From positions 1,984,001 through 2,048,000 of the forward strand of contig NC_070564.1 of assembly GCF_026914185.1 (NCBI RefSeq): DNA of 64,000 nt, written 5' to 3'. The notes under the pieces are model-generated. The model made no database searches. It was not told the origin of the DNA and saw only the letters and a program-made list of their open reading frames with translations. Positions 47,385 to 56,492 of this stretch are shown here, piece after piece (position 1 is the stretch's first letter; each line of letters opens with the position of its first letter). The stretch comes from Puccinia triticina. Its lineage: Eukaryota; Basidiomycota; Pucciniomycetes; Pucciniales; Pucciniaceae. Position numbers and translations under genes: made by a program.

Positions 47385-47708
47385 GTTATTATTATAAATT
47401 GACTGTATATATTTCCCTACTGTTTCTTTTCTTACATTCTTACATTCTCTAATTCATTTAATTCAGTATATACTTCCAGCTAAAATTAATAATCCTGTAT
47501 ATATTTTTATCTGAAGAAAGACAATTTGATCAATATACCTGAAATTTTGATCAATATACCTTGAGGAAAAATGAACAATGTATGCAGTGACCGTTATTAT
47601 GAGTGTGCCAAAGCACACTCCGTTATAGGGGTCTGCTTTGGGATACAAGGTATCCTGTATTTCTTACTGGATATCCCACTCAGCATATTTGAAGTGGTTG
47701 AAGTGTTG

Positions 47709-48599
47709 ACTCACCATCAGCTCAGATGCCTTTAATGTATGTCTGAATCATCTTGCACATTGCTTTCTTCCACATCTGCAGATTTGCAGAATCTGGATGG
47801 ATGACATAAAAAGAGAGGCAGATCAATTGCCTGTAAAAATAAATGAAACCAATTGTAAGTACATACCATCTTTTATGCATGCATCAGTAAAGTACAAAAA
47901 TTGCGCCACCTCTTCAGGTGTTGTTGGTGAGCTGGAAGGGGGTTGTGGAGGTTTGCCCGGATCTCAATGACTGAAAGTAGAACTGGAAGTAGCTTGAAGT
48001 CTACTCGGAGGAGACATTGTGGTGGTGTTGGACTTGAGGGGACAATGCACTCCCAGCTGCCTATGCCGCTTGGAGGTGTGGTTTTTGATCTGGTGCGAGT
48101 ACCATCACACCAAGTGTCCTTGCACTATTAATCCTGCAAGGAACACCATCATGAATGAGTTGGATGGAGGAACAGTAGGAAAAACACGTCCAAATTTTAG
48201 CATGACACACTGCTATTCATACAACAAATAAGTCCTGATAAGCAACACGCCCTCCTGTGACAAACAGATTGAAACCACAGCAAGCATCTCAAGTTGCTCC
48301 AACCACTTTGGTACCCATGAAAAATATGCATAAGAGACTAGAGATAATTGGACCCAACACTGTTTGTAGTGTCCTCTTAATCTGTGCAACAAAGCTTGAT
48401 CCACCACTGCTTACCTTCCTTGCATTGATTGACATTTCCATTACTTTCCGGTTTTCCAGTTGCATCATAAGGTAACGTGATCAGTTGGGTCAAAAAGACT
48501 GTACACCACAGCCCATCTCAAAAACCTGAGAATGGGGGGTGGGACTGTTTGGTGAACAATTTTCTCCTGCCCAGCAAGCAATGTTCTCATGCGGTCAAG
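47709..48599 (-). other. Probable decayed middle part of the Myb/SANT-like gene
   Basis: No clean ORF is present. On the minus strand a Ser/Thr/Gln-rich stretch with scattered stops (HTSKRHRQLG near 48080) and a GTGAGT directly beside the CACTA insertion point (about 47710-47716) look like remnants of exons and an intron. This is tentative. Confidence 0.3.
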
Positions 48600-49725
48600 A
48601 CAATTGATACACCAATTGGTTTCTGAGGTTAGGGTTCTACTAACGTTCTGGGAACAATCTCATGAAAGGGTTGAGGAAGGTTTCCCAACCAGCCAATTGC
48701 ATGTTGGCCGGTAGAAGCATGACGGCTGACTTCTCTTGGAATGTTGAGAGCTTCAGCCAGCACCAACGCACAATGCTCCAAAAAGGACAGGCCCACCATT
48801 GGTCTTGAACCACATGTCCTTGTTGACATGATGGGATCCAACTCATCCCAGTACTTGCATATCTTGACAAGTGCGCCTGGGATAATAAAGCATCAGGGGT
48901 GTTGTTTAAATTCTTGAGGATGGGGATTTTACTCACTGTCAAGGTTTTTAGTCACGTTGGCAATGTCATCATCCAACAGGCCGGAACCAGTGTTCCGGAG
49001 GAAGTCGCTAGCCTTTCCATACGCAATTTGAAGCTCCTGCATCTTGGTCTGGATGCCCTTGTTATCACAGTGGGTGATACCAACGCCAGCCATGTCAGCT
49101 GAGATCTCATTTGCCAAAGCTGACTTGGTCGAACCAGTCTTTGTATTGCCACGCCATCAATTGTAGTTTCCATGTAAGCTCTCGACACGGAGAGCTTCAC
49201 TGGGACGAGTGGCGAGGACAAGGGGCGAGGGGAAGAGGGCGAGGACGAGGGCACGAGGGCGCAGAGCAGTTCTAGAACCTCCGTTTGTATTGCAGATGGG
49301 GGCAAGGGAGCTAGCTTGGGGGAAGTCTCAGTACTTCCCTGTACATACAACTTTGGGGCGGGAAAGGAGAAGGGAGAAAAGGGGAAAAAGGGGAAAGGAG
49401 GAAGTTTTGCTCACCTAGCTCGGGGGAAGTCTCCGTACTTCCCTGCCGAGCTAGGCGAGGCGGGACTGGAGGGACTAAGTAGACGCTTGATGGTGGTTCG
49501 TGACACCTCCTGTGATACTTCCTGTGAGTTCGCGGGAGCCGCGGCTCACATTCCATCAGCAGCAAGCCAGTCAAGAAGGATTTGAATGCTGGTGTTGCCA
49601 TATTTGCCATCTTTTTCCCAGGCGACCAGTGCTCTCTTTGTTTTTGCCTGAAAATTGTTGGCGGGTGAAGCGTTTGGGGTAGCACAAGGCGTAGTTGTGA
49701 TAGAGTTGGTTTGCTTGGTTGGCAT
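48600..49725 (-). pseudogene. Myb/SANT-like domain gene, broken by a solo LTR
   Basis: The gene starts at ATG 49725 (MPTKQTNSITTT). It encodes the start of a Myb/SANT-like DNA-binding domain (TSIQILLDWLAADG) up to a solo LTR (49173-49550, TSD TTCCA). Removing the LTR joins it in frame to the rest (WRGNTKTGSTKSALANEI; QTKMQELQIAYGKASDFLR), apart from one TGA just after the junction at a CGA-like position. An intron at about 48877-48936 (GTGAGT...CAG) leads to the next exon (LVKIC, then YWDELDPIMSTRTC), and a stop lies at 48629. Such genes are numerous in rusts and related to transposon-derived DNA-binding proteins. This copy is disabled. Confidence 0.7.
49173..49550 (-). repeat. Solo LTR (family A) in the Myb/SANT-like pseudogene
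   Basis: It is 378 bp, starts TGTAAGCTCTC, ends CGGCTCACA, and has TSD TTCCA at 49168-49172 and 49551-49555. On the minus strand a stem-loop at 49415-49454 (CTAGCTCGG / CCGAGCTAG) is followed directly by GTGAGC. A pyrimidine-rich spacer of 64 bp ends in AG at 49351, and a partial second copy (GGGAAGTACTGAGACTTCCC) follows. Confidence 0.9.
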
Positions 49726-50264
49726 GGTTGGATTGGGGGGTAGACTAGAAGTGTAGGTGGCGGATGCGTGGTATGTATGGTATGATCAGATTTATATGCA
49801 CCGGTTGAGGATAAGGTCCAAGGTCTAGTGAGTTGTGGCCGGTAGGGATGAAAGTGGGTCGGGTCGACCCGGCGGGTACCCGACCCGTGTCGGGTCTGGG
49901 CACGGGTTCGGGTCGGCCTTTGCCTCAAAAACCAGTTTTTGACCCGACCCGCCACAGACCCGCTAGATTTTTGGGTTGTGTTTGGGCAGCCCTTTTGGCT
50001 GTTGGGTTGACCCACCAACCCAATTACAGACCCGCGCGGCTTGAAAGGTCACATTTGGCAGGTGCAGGCCGCGGGCGCAACAAAAATACTGCGGTGCTGC
50101 GAATTTTTGGCGCGGGTGTCCAGATTTTGTCCGATTATGCGTAATCGGACAAAAAAACTGCGGTGCTGCGAATTTGATTAGCCCCCGCGGGAGGCCAACA
50201 CTCTAGTCCACGGGGGCATCAGCACTGAATTCACTCAGCAAAGGCAGTGGCTTACCAGTACCGG

Positions 50265-50930
50265 TGTGGGACACAAAATGTGAAAAATCAAAAGTTTTTC
50301 TCATGTACATACAGAAGGCCTCAAGATACCATCCATTGGACACCATAAATGGACTCCACGGCTAAATTAACCCCTAGTCCCCACTGGAAGCATCACTGGA
50401 GCCCCACTACACTGGAAGTTAGACCCCTTGGACAACCTGTAGCACCCATTCAACCACCTGCCAGGCGCCTCAAGTAACATTCCCCGCACCATTCTATCTC
50501 CACTACATATATTGTTTTGGGTTTGTTTTTTATGTACATGACAATATGCAGCACTGCCCCTGCAGGCTGTGCCCCTTCAACTGAACGGTTCCCCGCATTC
50601 TAGTTCCTTCTAACTCCACTTTGTTTGGCCTTATTACATCACCTGATCATTCCCTGCACAGCTTATGCACCCCTTGCATAAATTATGACATCATCTGGCA
50701 CAGCCCCTCCTCATGTATGCACCCCTTGCATAAATTGTACACAGCCACTCCCTCTTAACTCCCTCATGTTGTACAGCCCAGGCCAGCTAAAATACCTCAC
50801 TCAGGGGCTTCCCTGGAGCCAAAATCCCTCACATTTTTCTATATAAGGAGCTCTCTCCCCCCCATTTGTAGTTCCTCAGTTTATTACTTACCCATCACCC
50901 AAAACACTTACGTACCCACTCAACCCTACA
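50265..50930 (+). repeat. LTR of the gag-only retroelement family, second copy
   Basis: It begins TGTGGGACAC and matches 16995-17690. A TATA box (TATATAA) lies at 50840-50846. It may end in CCCTACA at 50930, followed by a short leader and an ATG frame (MPRTRAQLQ) that stops after 22 codons, which would make it a 5' LTR of a truncated element. Alternatively the insertion ends at 50970, since CCGG flanks both 50265 and 50971. Confidence 0.75.
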
Positions 50931-51059
50931 ACTCACCATGCCCAGGACGCGCGCCCAATTGCAAAAAGCACCGGAAAGGCCCCTCAATTTCTTTCTTTAT
51001 GAATAGGTGCTTTATTTTCAATAAAACAAACATACAAGAAGCTATTGAGTAGATAAGAA

Positions 51060-51395
51060 TGTAAGCCCCCTCCTTTGGGGTCTCACAAAGCTGTCACAAT
51101 TATCATTGTTAGATTACATAATCCATTGGTACTTAGTCTCAGCCTGTTCCTTCCCTAGCTCAGCAGAGATCCCTGTAGACTGACACATCTCTCTGAGCTA
51201 GGTAAGCCATTCACCCCTTTCACTTTATCCACTCTTTCTCTCTTCTCACCAGTTGTATACAGAGATCCCTGTAGTCTGACACATCTCTCTGAGCTAGCTC
51301 CCGCTCATTCTGAAATACAGTCCCTGGTCATAGAAACTTTGCCCTTGTGCCCCTTTCGAGCCACTTCAACAGTGAAGGAGATTCCACTCCTTACA
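51060..51395 (+). repeat. Solo LTR (family A)
   Basis: It is 336 bp, from TGTAAGCCCC to CTCCTTACA, with TSD AAGAA at 51055-51059 and 51396-51400. A stem-loop at 51155-51201 (CTAGCTCAG / CTGAGCTAG) is followed directly by GTAAGC. A pyrimidine-rich spacer ends in CACCAG at 51252, and a partial second copy runs 51260-51297. Confidence 0.92.
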
Positions 51396-51810
51396 AAGAA
51401 ATTACAGAAATGCATATTATGGATTGACCCATTATCTGACCCAAGACCCAACCCGGCCCGACCCGAACCCGAATTGATCAAAAGCAGGGTCGGGTTTGGG
51501 CTGTGTTAAACAAAATGTGACCCGACCCGCAATTATTTGCGGGTCGGGTTCGGGCACTGTTTTCCGACCCGAACCCGACCCGGTTTCATCCCTAGTGGCC
51601 GGGGGTGGCAAGGGGTGGCCGGGGGTGTGCAAAGATGTGTTGATGGGACTTGTTTTGTGTTGTTTTGGCCTGATTCCTGGACCTGGAGAGACCCTCCTGG
51701 AGCCTCTTGCTAAGCAGGCCCCCAGGTCCCCAGGAGAGCTTCCAGGTCCAAATTATTTCCTAGATTTTCAGACCTGGACAGCTTCCTGGATCAATTTTGA
51801 ACCCCCCTAT

Positions 51811-52187
51811 TGTAAGGACTCCAGTTGGGAGTTCTTCGCTGGTCGTCGAGAGGGGAACAAAGGGGAACGTAAGAGCCTCAAGAGGCAGATTCTAGATCAA
51901 GGGTCTGTATTACTGGGGCATCAAGTGAGGGCTATCTGGGAGAGATGTGAAGTGCAAGATCTCTCAGTATGTACAACTCAGGGAATCAGAAGGGAAAGGA
52001 GAGAGAGGAAGGAAAAAGGGGAAAGATTACCTAGCCGGGAGAGATGTGAAGGGCAAGATCTCCACCGGCTAGAATTGCAGGGGATTGAGGAAGGTACAAA
52101 CAAGTCCCCCCCTGTCCATGGAGGCGGCTAAGCGGGTGACGCCTGGGTGATCGGGACAAAGCTCCGTGTCATGCGCAGACTTTGTCA
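51811..52187 (-). repeat. LTR (family A), boundaries partly uncertain
   Basis: It begins TGTAAGGACTCC like the LTR at 7259 and probably ends ACTTTGTCA. On the minus strand a stem-loop at 52031-52072 (CTAGCCGG / CCGGCTAG) is followed directly by GTAATC. A pyrimidine-rich spacer ends in AG at 51977, then TTGTACATAC and a partial second copy. No matching TSD was found, so the right end is approximate. Confidence 0.75.
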
Positions 52188-52980
52188 GCCTCAGGGTAGT
52201 GGTTCATATATGACCCCCCGACAGAGGAGAAGCTGCAAGCACATCGCCACAGACTTCCCCCCAGACCCCAGATCACCAGTGTCACTTGCTTCAGAGTTGC
52301 AAATTTTCAGACCTCCTTCTCTCTTTCTCATCTTTATCACATTTCCCAATATCAATCCACACTTCTTCATTCACACTCCTCTTTGTTGCAAGCACGTCAA
52401 ACCATATAACTCATTTCAAACCATATAACTCGTTCCCAGACCATAGTGTCAAAGGCTCAAAGTCCCCAAATTCACAGAAAACACTATCATCAAGCGTAGT
52501 CCTTGTTGGATTCTGGTCCCTTTCTGTTTTCCCTTACGGTTTACGGTCACGGTGCGCAGCAAGTGCAATGAATTCAAGAGAGCCACAAGTGCTCATAATC
52601 CATTTCTAGAGCAGTTGACCGTCCTCCTTAGGACTCTGTTGACCGTCCGTTGTGGTGGACAGATCAGTACAGGCGGCAAACTGAGGATTTCTTTTTTGCG
52701 CGCGGCGCGCCGGAGGACGTCAAGGTTCAAGACATCAAGACCTCAAGCTCTCAAACCTCAAGGCTTTCTCAGTTGCAATGGCGCGGCATGGCGCGCATCC
52801 TCAAGGCGTTTCAGGTCTTTTTTTCCCTTCTTTTCTCTCCTTTCTGTGTTGAAGGTTTTGTTCTCCTGTCAGTTTCTTTTTCATCATGTTTGGTTATTTT
52901 CTTCTTTCACTTTGCGCGCGTTTGTTATGAGCTGCACGCGCGCCGTACGCTATGTCACGCCTGGGACATGTTGTAGTTAG
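52188..52980. other. Stretch without a supportable gene
   Basis: Frames are short and overlapping on the same strand with no recognisable domain. Several CGCG-rich patches (near 52698 and 52915) stand out, but nothing can be assigned. Confidence 0.5.
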
Positions 52981-53263
52981 TACATGTCACAGCTCTCCAC
53001 CCTAAGGGGGAGCGGAGGAGAGATCCCCAAACTCTCCTCATCTAGCAATCTACATAGTTTGCCGCTAGAGGCACGACCCGGTCCTTCTCCCTTAGAGCTG
53101 ATCCTAACATATTGCTAGATCCCATTATAAATAAGGAACGAGGACCGACTAGAACCGAAAACCGAACCAGAAACCGAACCAGAAGAGACCGACTCGCTGG
53201 ACCCAGACAGAACCAACCGAACAGACACGAACCAAGAAACCAACCTGAACCCCTGTAATCAAG

Positions 53264-54286
53264 ATGGACGCCGCCGCCGTCGCCGCACTACAACAACAAC
53301 TGGCCGACTTGATGGCCGTCGTCAATGAAGAACGCGGCCTCCGTCAACGAGCCGAAGCCGCCAGACAAGAGGCCGAGAACGCCCGCCAAGCAGCCGAAGC
53401 CGCCCGCCAGCAAGCCGAGAACGCCCAACCTCCTCCGGACGCCCAGGCAGCAGCCAACATACCAGGAGCCCAGCAACCTATTCGAGCGCCGAAGATCGGC
53501 GTGCCAGACAAATACGACGGCTCTTGTGGCGTTAAAGCGGAGGTCTATGCAAGCCAAGTCAGCCTGTACATCCTTGCGAACGTTGCCGCCTTTCCGGACG
53601 ACAGGTCGAGGATCATCTTTGCGCTCTCGTATCTGACTGGACAGGCGAGTAGTTGGGCTCAACCTTGGATGCACAAGATTTGCGACAACCAAGCGGCCAC
53701 CTACGCCGAATTCACGGCGGCGTTTGAGAGCATGTTCTACGACACCGAGAAGCAAAGCAAGGCCGAACGATCCCTACGACACTTGAAGCAGACCAAAACG
53801 GTGGGCCACTACACCCACCAATTCCTCCTCTATGCTCACGACACGGGATGGGAACCGCGAACCCTGGTCGGCCTCTACACCCAGGGCCTAAAAAAGGAAG
53901 TCCGGGTGGCCCTGGTCCTGTCCCGCACTCAGTTCGATACCCTGGCTGCGGTTTCGAACTTGGCGCTCAAGATCGATAACGAGTTGAATGGGGTCGAGTC
54001 CAACAACGTCCCCTCGACCTCGGCAGCGGACCCGGATGCGATGGACATTTCGGCGATACGAGGTCAATTGTCCGAATCCGAGAGGAGCCGTATGATGAGA
54101 GAGGGCTTGTGCTTTCGATGCGGGAAGCAAGGAAATCGATCACGCGAGTGCCCGGACAAGGGCAAAGGGAAGGGAGCGGTACGAGTGGCCGCAATGGAGG
54201 AACTGGACCAGTGGAGGAGCGGAGCGAAGCGGTTTGGAGAGGAGGGCACTGCGGAGGGGTCAAAAAAAGGCGGAGCTCGGGACTGA
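53264..54286 (+). CDS. gag: Gag of the second Ty3 element
   Basis: This is an intact frame of 340 codons. It has an N-terminal coiled coil with internal repeats (RQEAENARQAAEAARQQAEN), a capsid domain (TYAEFTAAFESMFYDTEKQS; LKQTKTVGHYTHQFLLYA) and a basic C-terminus with a zinc knuckle (CFRCGKQGNRSREC, near 54112-54153). In the knuckle the usual His is Asn (AAT in place of CAT), so one zinc ligand is missing. The stop TGA overlaps the ATG of the next frame as TGATG (54284-54288). Confidence 0.9.
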   Translation: MDAAAVAALQQQLADLMAVVNEERGLRQRAEAARQEAENARQAAEAARQQAENAQPPPDAQAAANIPGAQQPIRAPKIGVPDKYDGSCGVKAEVYASQVSLYILANVAAFPDDRSRIIFALSYLTGQASSWAQPWMHKICDNQAATYAEFTAAFESMFYDTEKQSKAERSLRHLKQTKTVGHYTHQFLLYAHDTGWEPRTLVGLYTQGLKKEVRVALVLSRTQFDTLAAVSNLALKIDNELNGVESNNVPSTSAADPDAMDISAIRGQLSESERSRMMREGLCFRCGKQGNRSRECPDKGKGKGAVRVAAMEELDQWRSGAKRFGEEGTAEGSKKGGARD

Positions 54287-54763
54287 TGGGTATGCCCCTC
54301 CCGAGCTCAAACAAGGAGTTGTTAGTTAGTGTTGGCGTTAGCGATTTGGTTGATAGTAATGCATTCGACCCCCGATTGTTTATTCCTCTTAACCTCGCGC
54401 CGCACACCCTCCTTGAGCATACCACGACTACCACCCCTCGTCCGGCCAAATTCCTGGTGGATTCGGGGGCCACGCATAATGTGTTGAGCCTCTCTTTTAC
54501 GGCTAAATATGGGCTATTAGGCCTGGCGTCCTCGTGCACAAGGACGATCGCGGGCTTTGATGGATCGACAAAGAAATCTTCGTACGAGCTGGAACTCCAG
54601 CTCGAGGGGATGACCCGACCCTCTCGGTTCATCGTCACTCAACTGAAGGATACCTACGACGGAATATTAGGGATGCCGTGGATCAAACTGTTTGGGCACC
54701 TTATTGATTGGAGGACGTGCTCATTCCGACGGGGGGATGGCTGCACTGCGACCGTGGAAGCGG
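54286..54763 (+). CDS. pol: Protease start of pol, cut by a nested LTR
   Basis: The frame begins at the ATG overlapping the gag stop. It encodes an aspartic protease (FLVDSGATHNVLS, near 54450; YDGILGMPWIKLFGHLIDW, near 54655). At 54764 it enters the LTR of the nested element and stops within it at about 54801, so the protein is truncated. Confidence 0.88.
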
Positions 54764-56428
54764 TGTCAGCCTACGTGATGCCAAGGATATTATCCTTCTA
54801 GCTACACGTGGTGCAAAGCAAAAGATTAGAGTTATAAAACTCTAAGACAAGGTTATAAGGGTTAATTCCAACGTAATTGTTGGGAATTATGGCGTAAGAA
54901 TAAGGCAATTTGGGCCAATTTGGGCCAATTTGACGTAATAAAATGAATATAATTAATTTTAAAGAGGGGCCTGATAAATCAGGGGTGTTTAATCCCTCTA
55001 GAATGAAGAACTGGGGCCTGTAAACAGGTGTGGTTTAAATCCCAGAAAGAAATGGCAGAGAATCTCAAGAGAAGGGGCTTAAACTTACTAGTATAAGACC
55101 CTAGAGGCACTTGAGGTTCTTCAGGCGTGAAGTTGGGCAGTTGGAGGCGCTCAGAGGAGGTAATCTTGAGGGCAGGGTGGTTACTGGGCAGCTTCAGGGC
55201 GGAAATTGGGGCTAAAAATCACGAAAGTAGGTATTTTACCTGGCAAATCACAGGCTAATGAGGCTGTTGAAGGCGGGTAAAATTCTAATAGGTAATGTAA
55301 AGCTGGGGAATCTCCTTTTGGGCGGAGAAAGGGCCCTTTATATAGCCTAGGCAGGCCTCCAGGGGCGCCCAGGGGACATGGGGACACTTGTGGGCGCATT
55401 CTGAGGCAATTTGGTTGCGCTAGAAGGCGCTGTGGGTCGTGGAACCTTGGGGCTTGGATACAAGGGTTGCCAAGGACCTTTTACAGAGGTTCTGCGTGAT
55501 TTTACACGTGCCTTACACGTCATGGGGGCTGGTTTGGGGGTTCTGTGACGCTCATTTCCGTGAAAATGTGCCACAGAAGGTACTAGAACTGGCTTCTGTG
55601 TACTAGTACACGTGTAAGCAGTGCTTTATACATGTTCTGGAGGCGCTTATTGATTGCTCCAGTTCATTTGACCCCTTCTACATATTTACTACAGTTGTAA
55701 TTTACGTGTAGTGAGGCTTGGGAGAAGCTGGGGCGCTTTCTAGTGTCTCCTGTGCACGCTGCAAGAGCTCTTTTCAGTCTAGAATGTTTTTATATTGAAT
55801 GACGTGGTAATTACATCTTGTTTGGTGATTAATTACATGTGTACAAGCCCTATAACACATGTAATATTGTTATTGGGGCGTATTCTGGTCCATTCTTACT
55901 TATTGGTAACCTGAGCGCTTTGGTTGCGGGCTAGTTTATGCATTATGCATATATTTACACTAGGAGCGCGGGCTTGAGCTCTAGGCAACAAAGCACGCGG
56001 GCTTGGGTGCGCCACGCAACAAATAAAGCTATCTTTTGAACTGTACACAACACCTCAGTTATGTCACTGAAAATGGTTGTAAATATATGTACTTATATAT
56101 ATATGTGCATACAAGTGCATCCACGCGGGGCGTGATGCACTTGCGTAAACTTTGAAGTTAGTTTACACAAGGAAGGGATAATAATTAAGGGTACATGTAA
56201 GTGAGGTACCCTAGGTTATTTTACCCGTAGAATCAGAATCTTTCATAATATTTTACTTATTAATTACACAAAGCTAAGTAATTAATTATTTATAAGTGTT
56301 TTTAATGTTTTTTGCGTAGTTTTACATATGTAAGAGTAATAATGTCTCTTTCATATGTAAAACTACTTTTCATATTTTATTTGTATATTTTTATGTCACG
56401 GTGGCTCTGCCATAGTAGCCAGCTGACA
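54764..56428 (-). repeat. 3' LTR of the young Ty3 element
   Basis: It is 1665 bp, from TGTCAGCC to GCTGACA, with short inverted ends. On the minus strand a TATA-like CTATATAAAG lies at about 55336-55345, which puts the RNA start roughly 1.1 kb into the LTR. Confidence 0.9.
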
Positions 56429-56431
56429 TTC

Positions 56432-56444
56432 CCTACCCCTAAGA
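56432..56444 (-). promoter_or_regulatory. Polypurine tract of the young Ty3 element
   Basis: On the minus strand TTAGGGGTAGGGAA lies directly before the 3' LTR start at 56428. Confidence 0.7.
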
Positions 56445-56492
56445 TGAGTCTCTGCTCAGAAAAAGAAAGGTCTAGAAAAATTTTTGGCCATC

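Larger units (their letters stand above)
22961..47705 (+). mobile_element. Giant CACTA-type DNA transposon (24.7 kb) with extra genes
   Basis: Both ends read CACTTCAACCACT inward and are flanked by TTG at 22958-22960 and 47706-47708. Ends starting CACT and a 3-bp TSD are CACTA hallmarks. A second inner inverted pair, CAGGATACC(C/T)TGTATCCC, lies at 22984 and 47657. The left subterminal region holds about 45 copies of a 28-29 bp hairpin, the right only one. It encodes a Tnp2 transposase (30073-38587), a low-complexity protein (25628-29651), a protein of repeated SAP/HeH-like modules (41065-47384) and two minus-strand genes (24797-25519 and 39104-40039). A copia element sits inside the transposase gene. 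All three plus-strand genes carry lesions. Confidence 0.9.
49843..51594. mobile_element. Non-autonomous hAT element (8-bp TSD) containing two LTRs
   Basis: The inverted ends TAGGGATGAAA...GGGTCGGGT are flanked by GTGGCCGG at 49835-49842 and 51595-51602. An 8-bp TSD and a TAGGG start fit hAT. The ends are packed with GACCC/GGGTC repeats. No transposase is present. It holds an LTR of the gag-only family (50265-50930) and a solo LTR of family A (51060-51395), both inserted later. Confidence 0.88.
52981..54763 (+). mobile_element. 5' part of a second chromovirus-like Ty3 element, interrupted
   Basis: A promoter-like region with a TATA box (TATAAATA, 53126-53133) precedes gag (53264) and protease. 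The protease frame is cut at 54763 by the LTR of another Ty3 element, so the rest of pol should lie beyond the right end of the window. The LTR boundary cannot be set because only one end is visible. It is related in gag and protease to the chromovirus at 8107-13879, but on the opposite strand. Confidence 0.8.

Noticed and set aside
22984..47657. CAGGATACC as the true CACTA terminus
   Set aside because: The flanking triplets do not match there, whereas the outer CACTTCAACC ends are flanked by TTG on both sides.
49209..49585. Arg/Gly-rich plus-strand ORFs at 49.2-49.6 kb
   Set aside because: They lie within the solo LTR and its flanks opposite the Myb/SANT-like remnant, and have no domain.
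51595..52131. Coding ORF at 51496-52131
   Set aside because: It runs across a transposon end and an LTR in the wrong orientation, and its composition is not protein-like.
52552..52980. Overlapping plus-strand frames of 108-142 codons
   Set aside because: Two frames are open together with random hydrophobic composition and no start context or domain.
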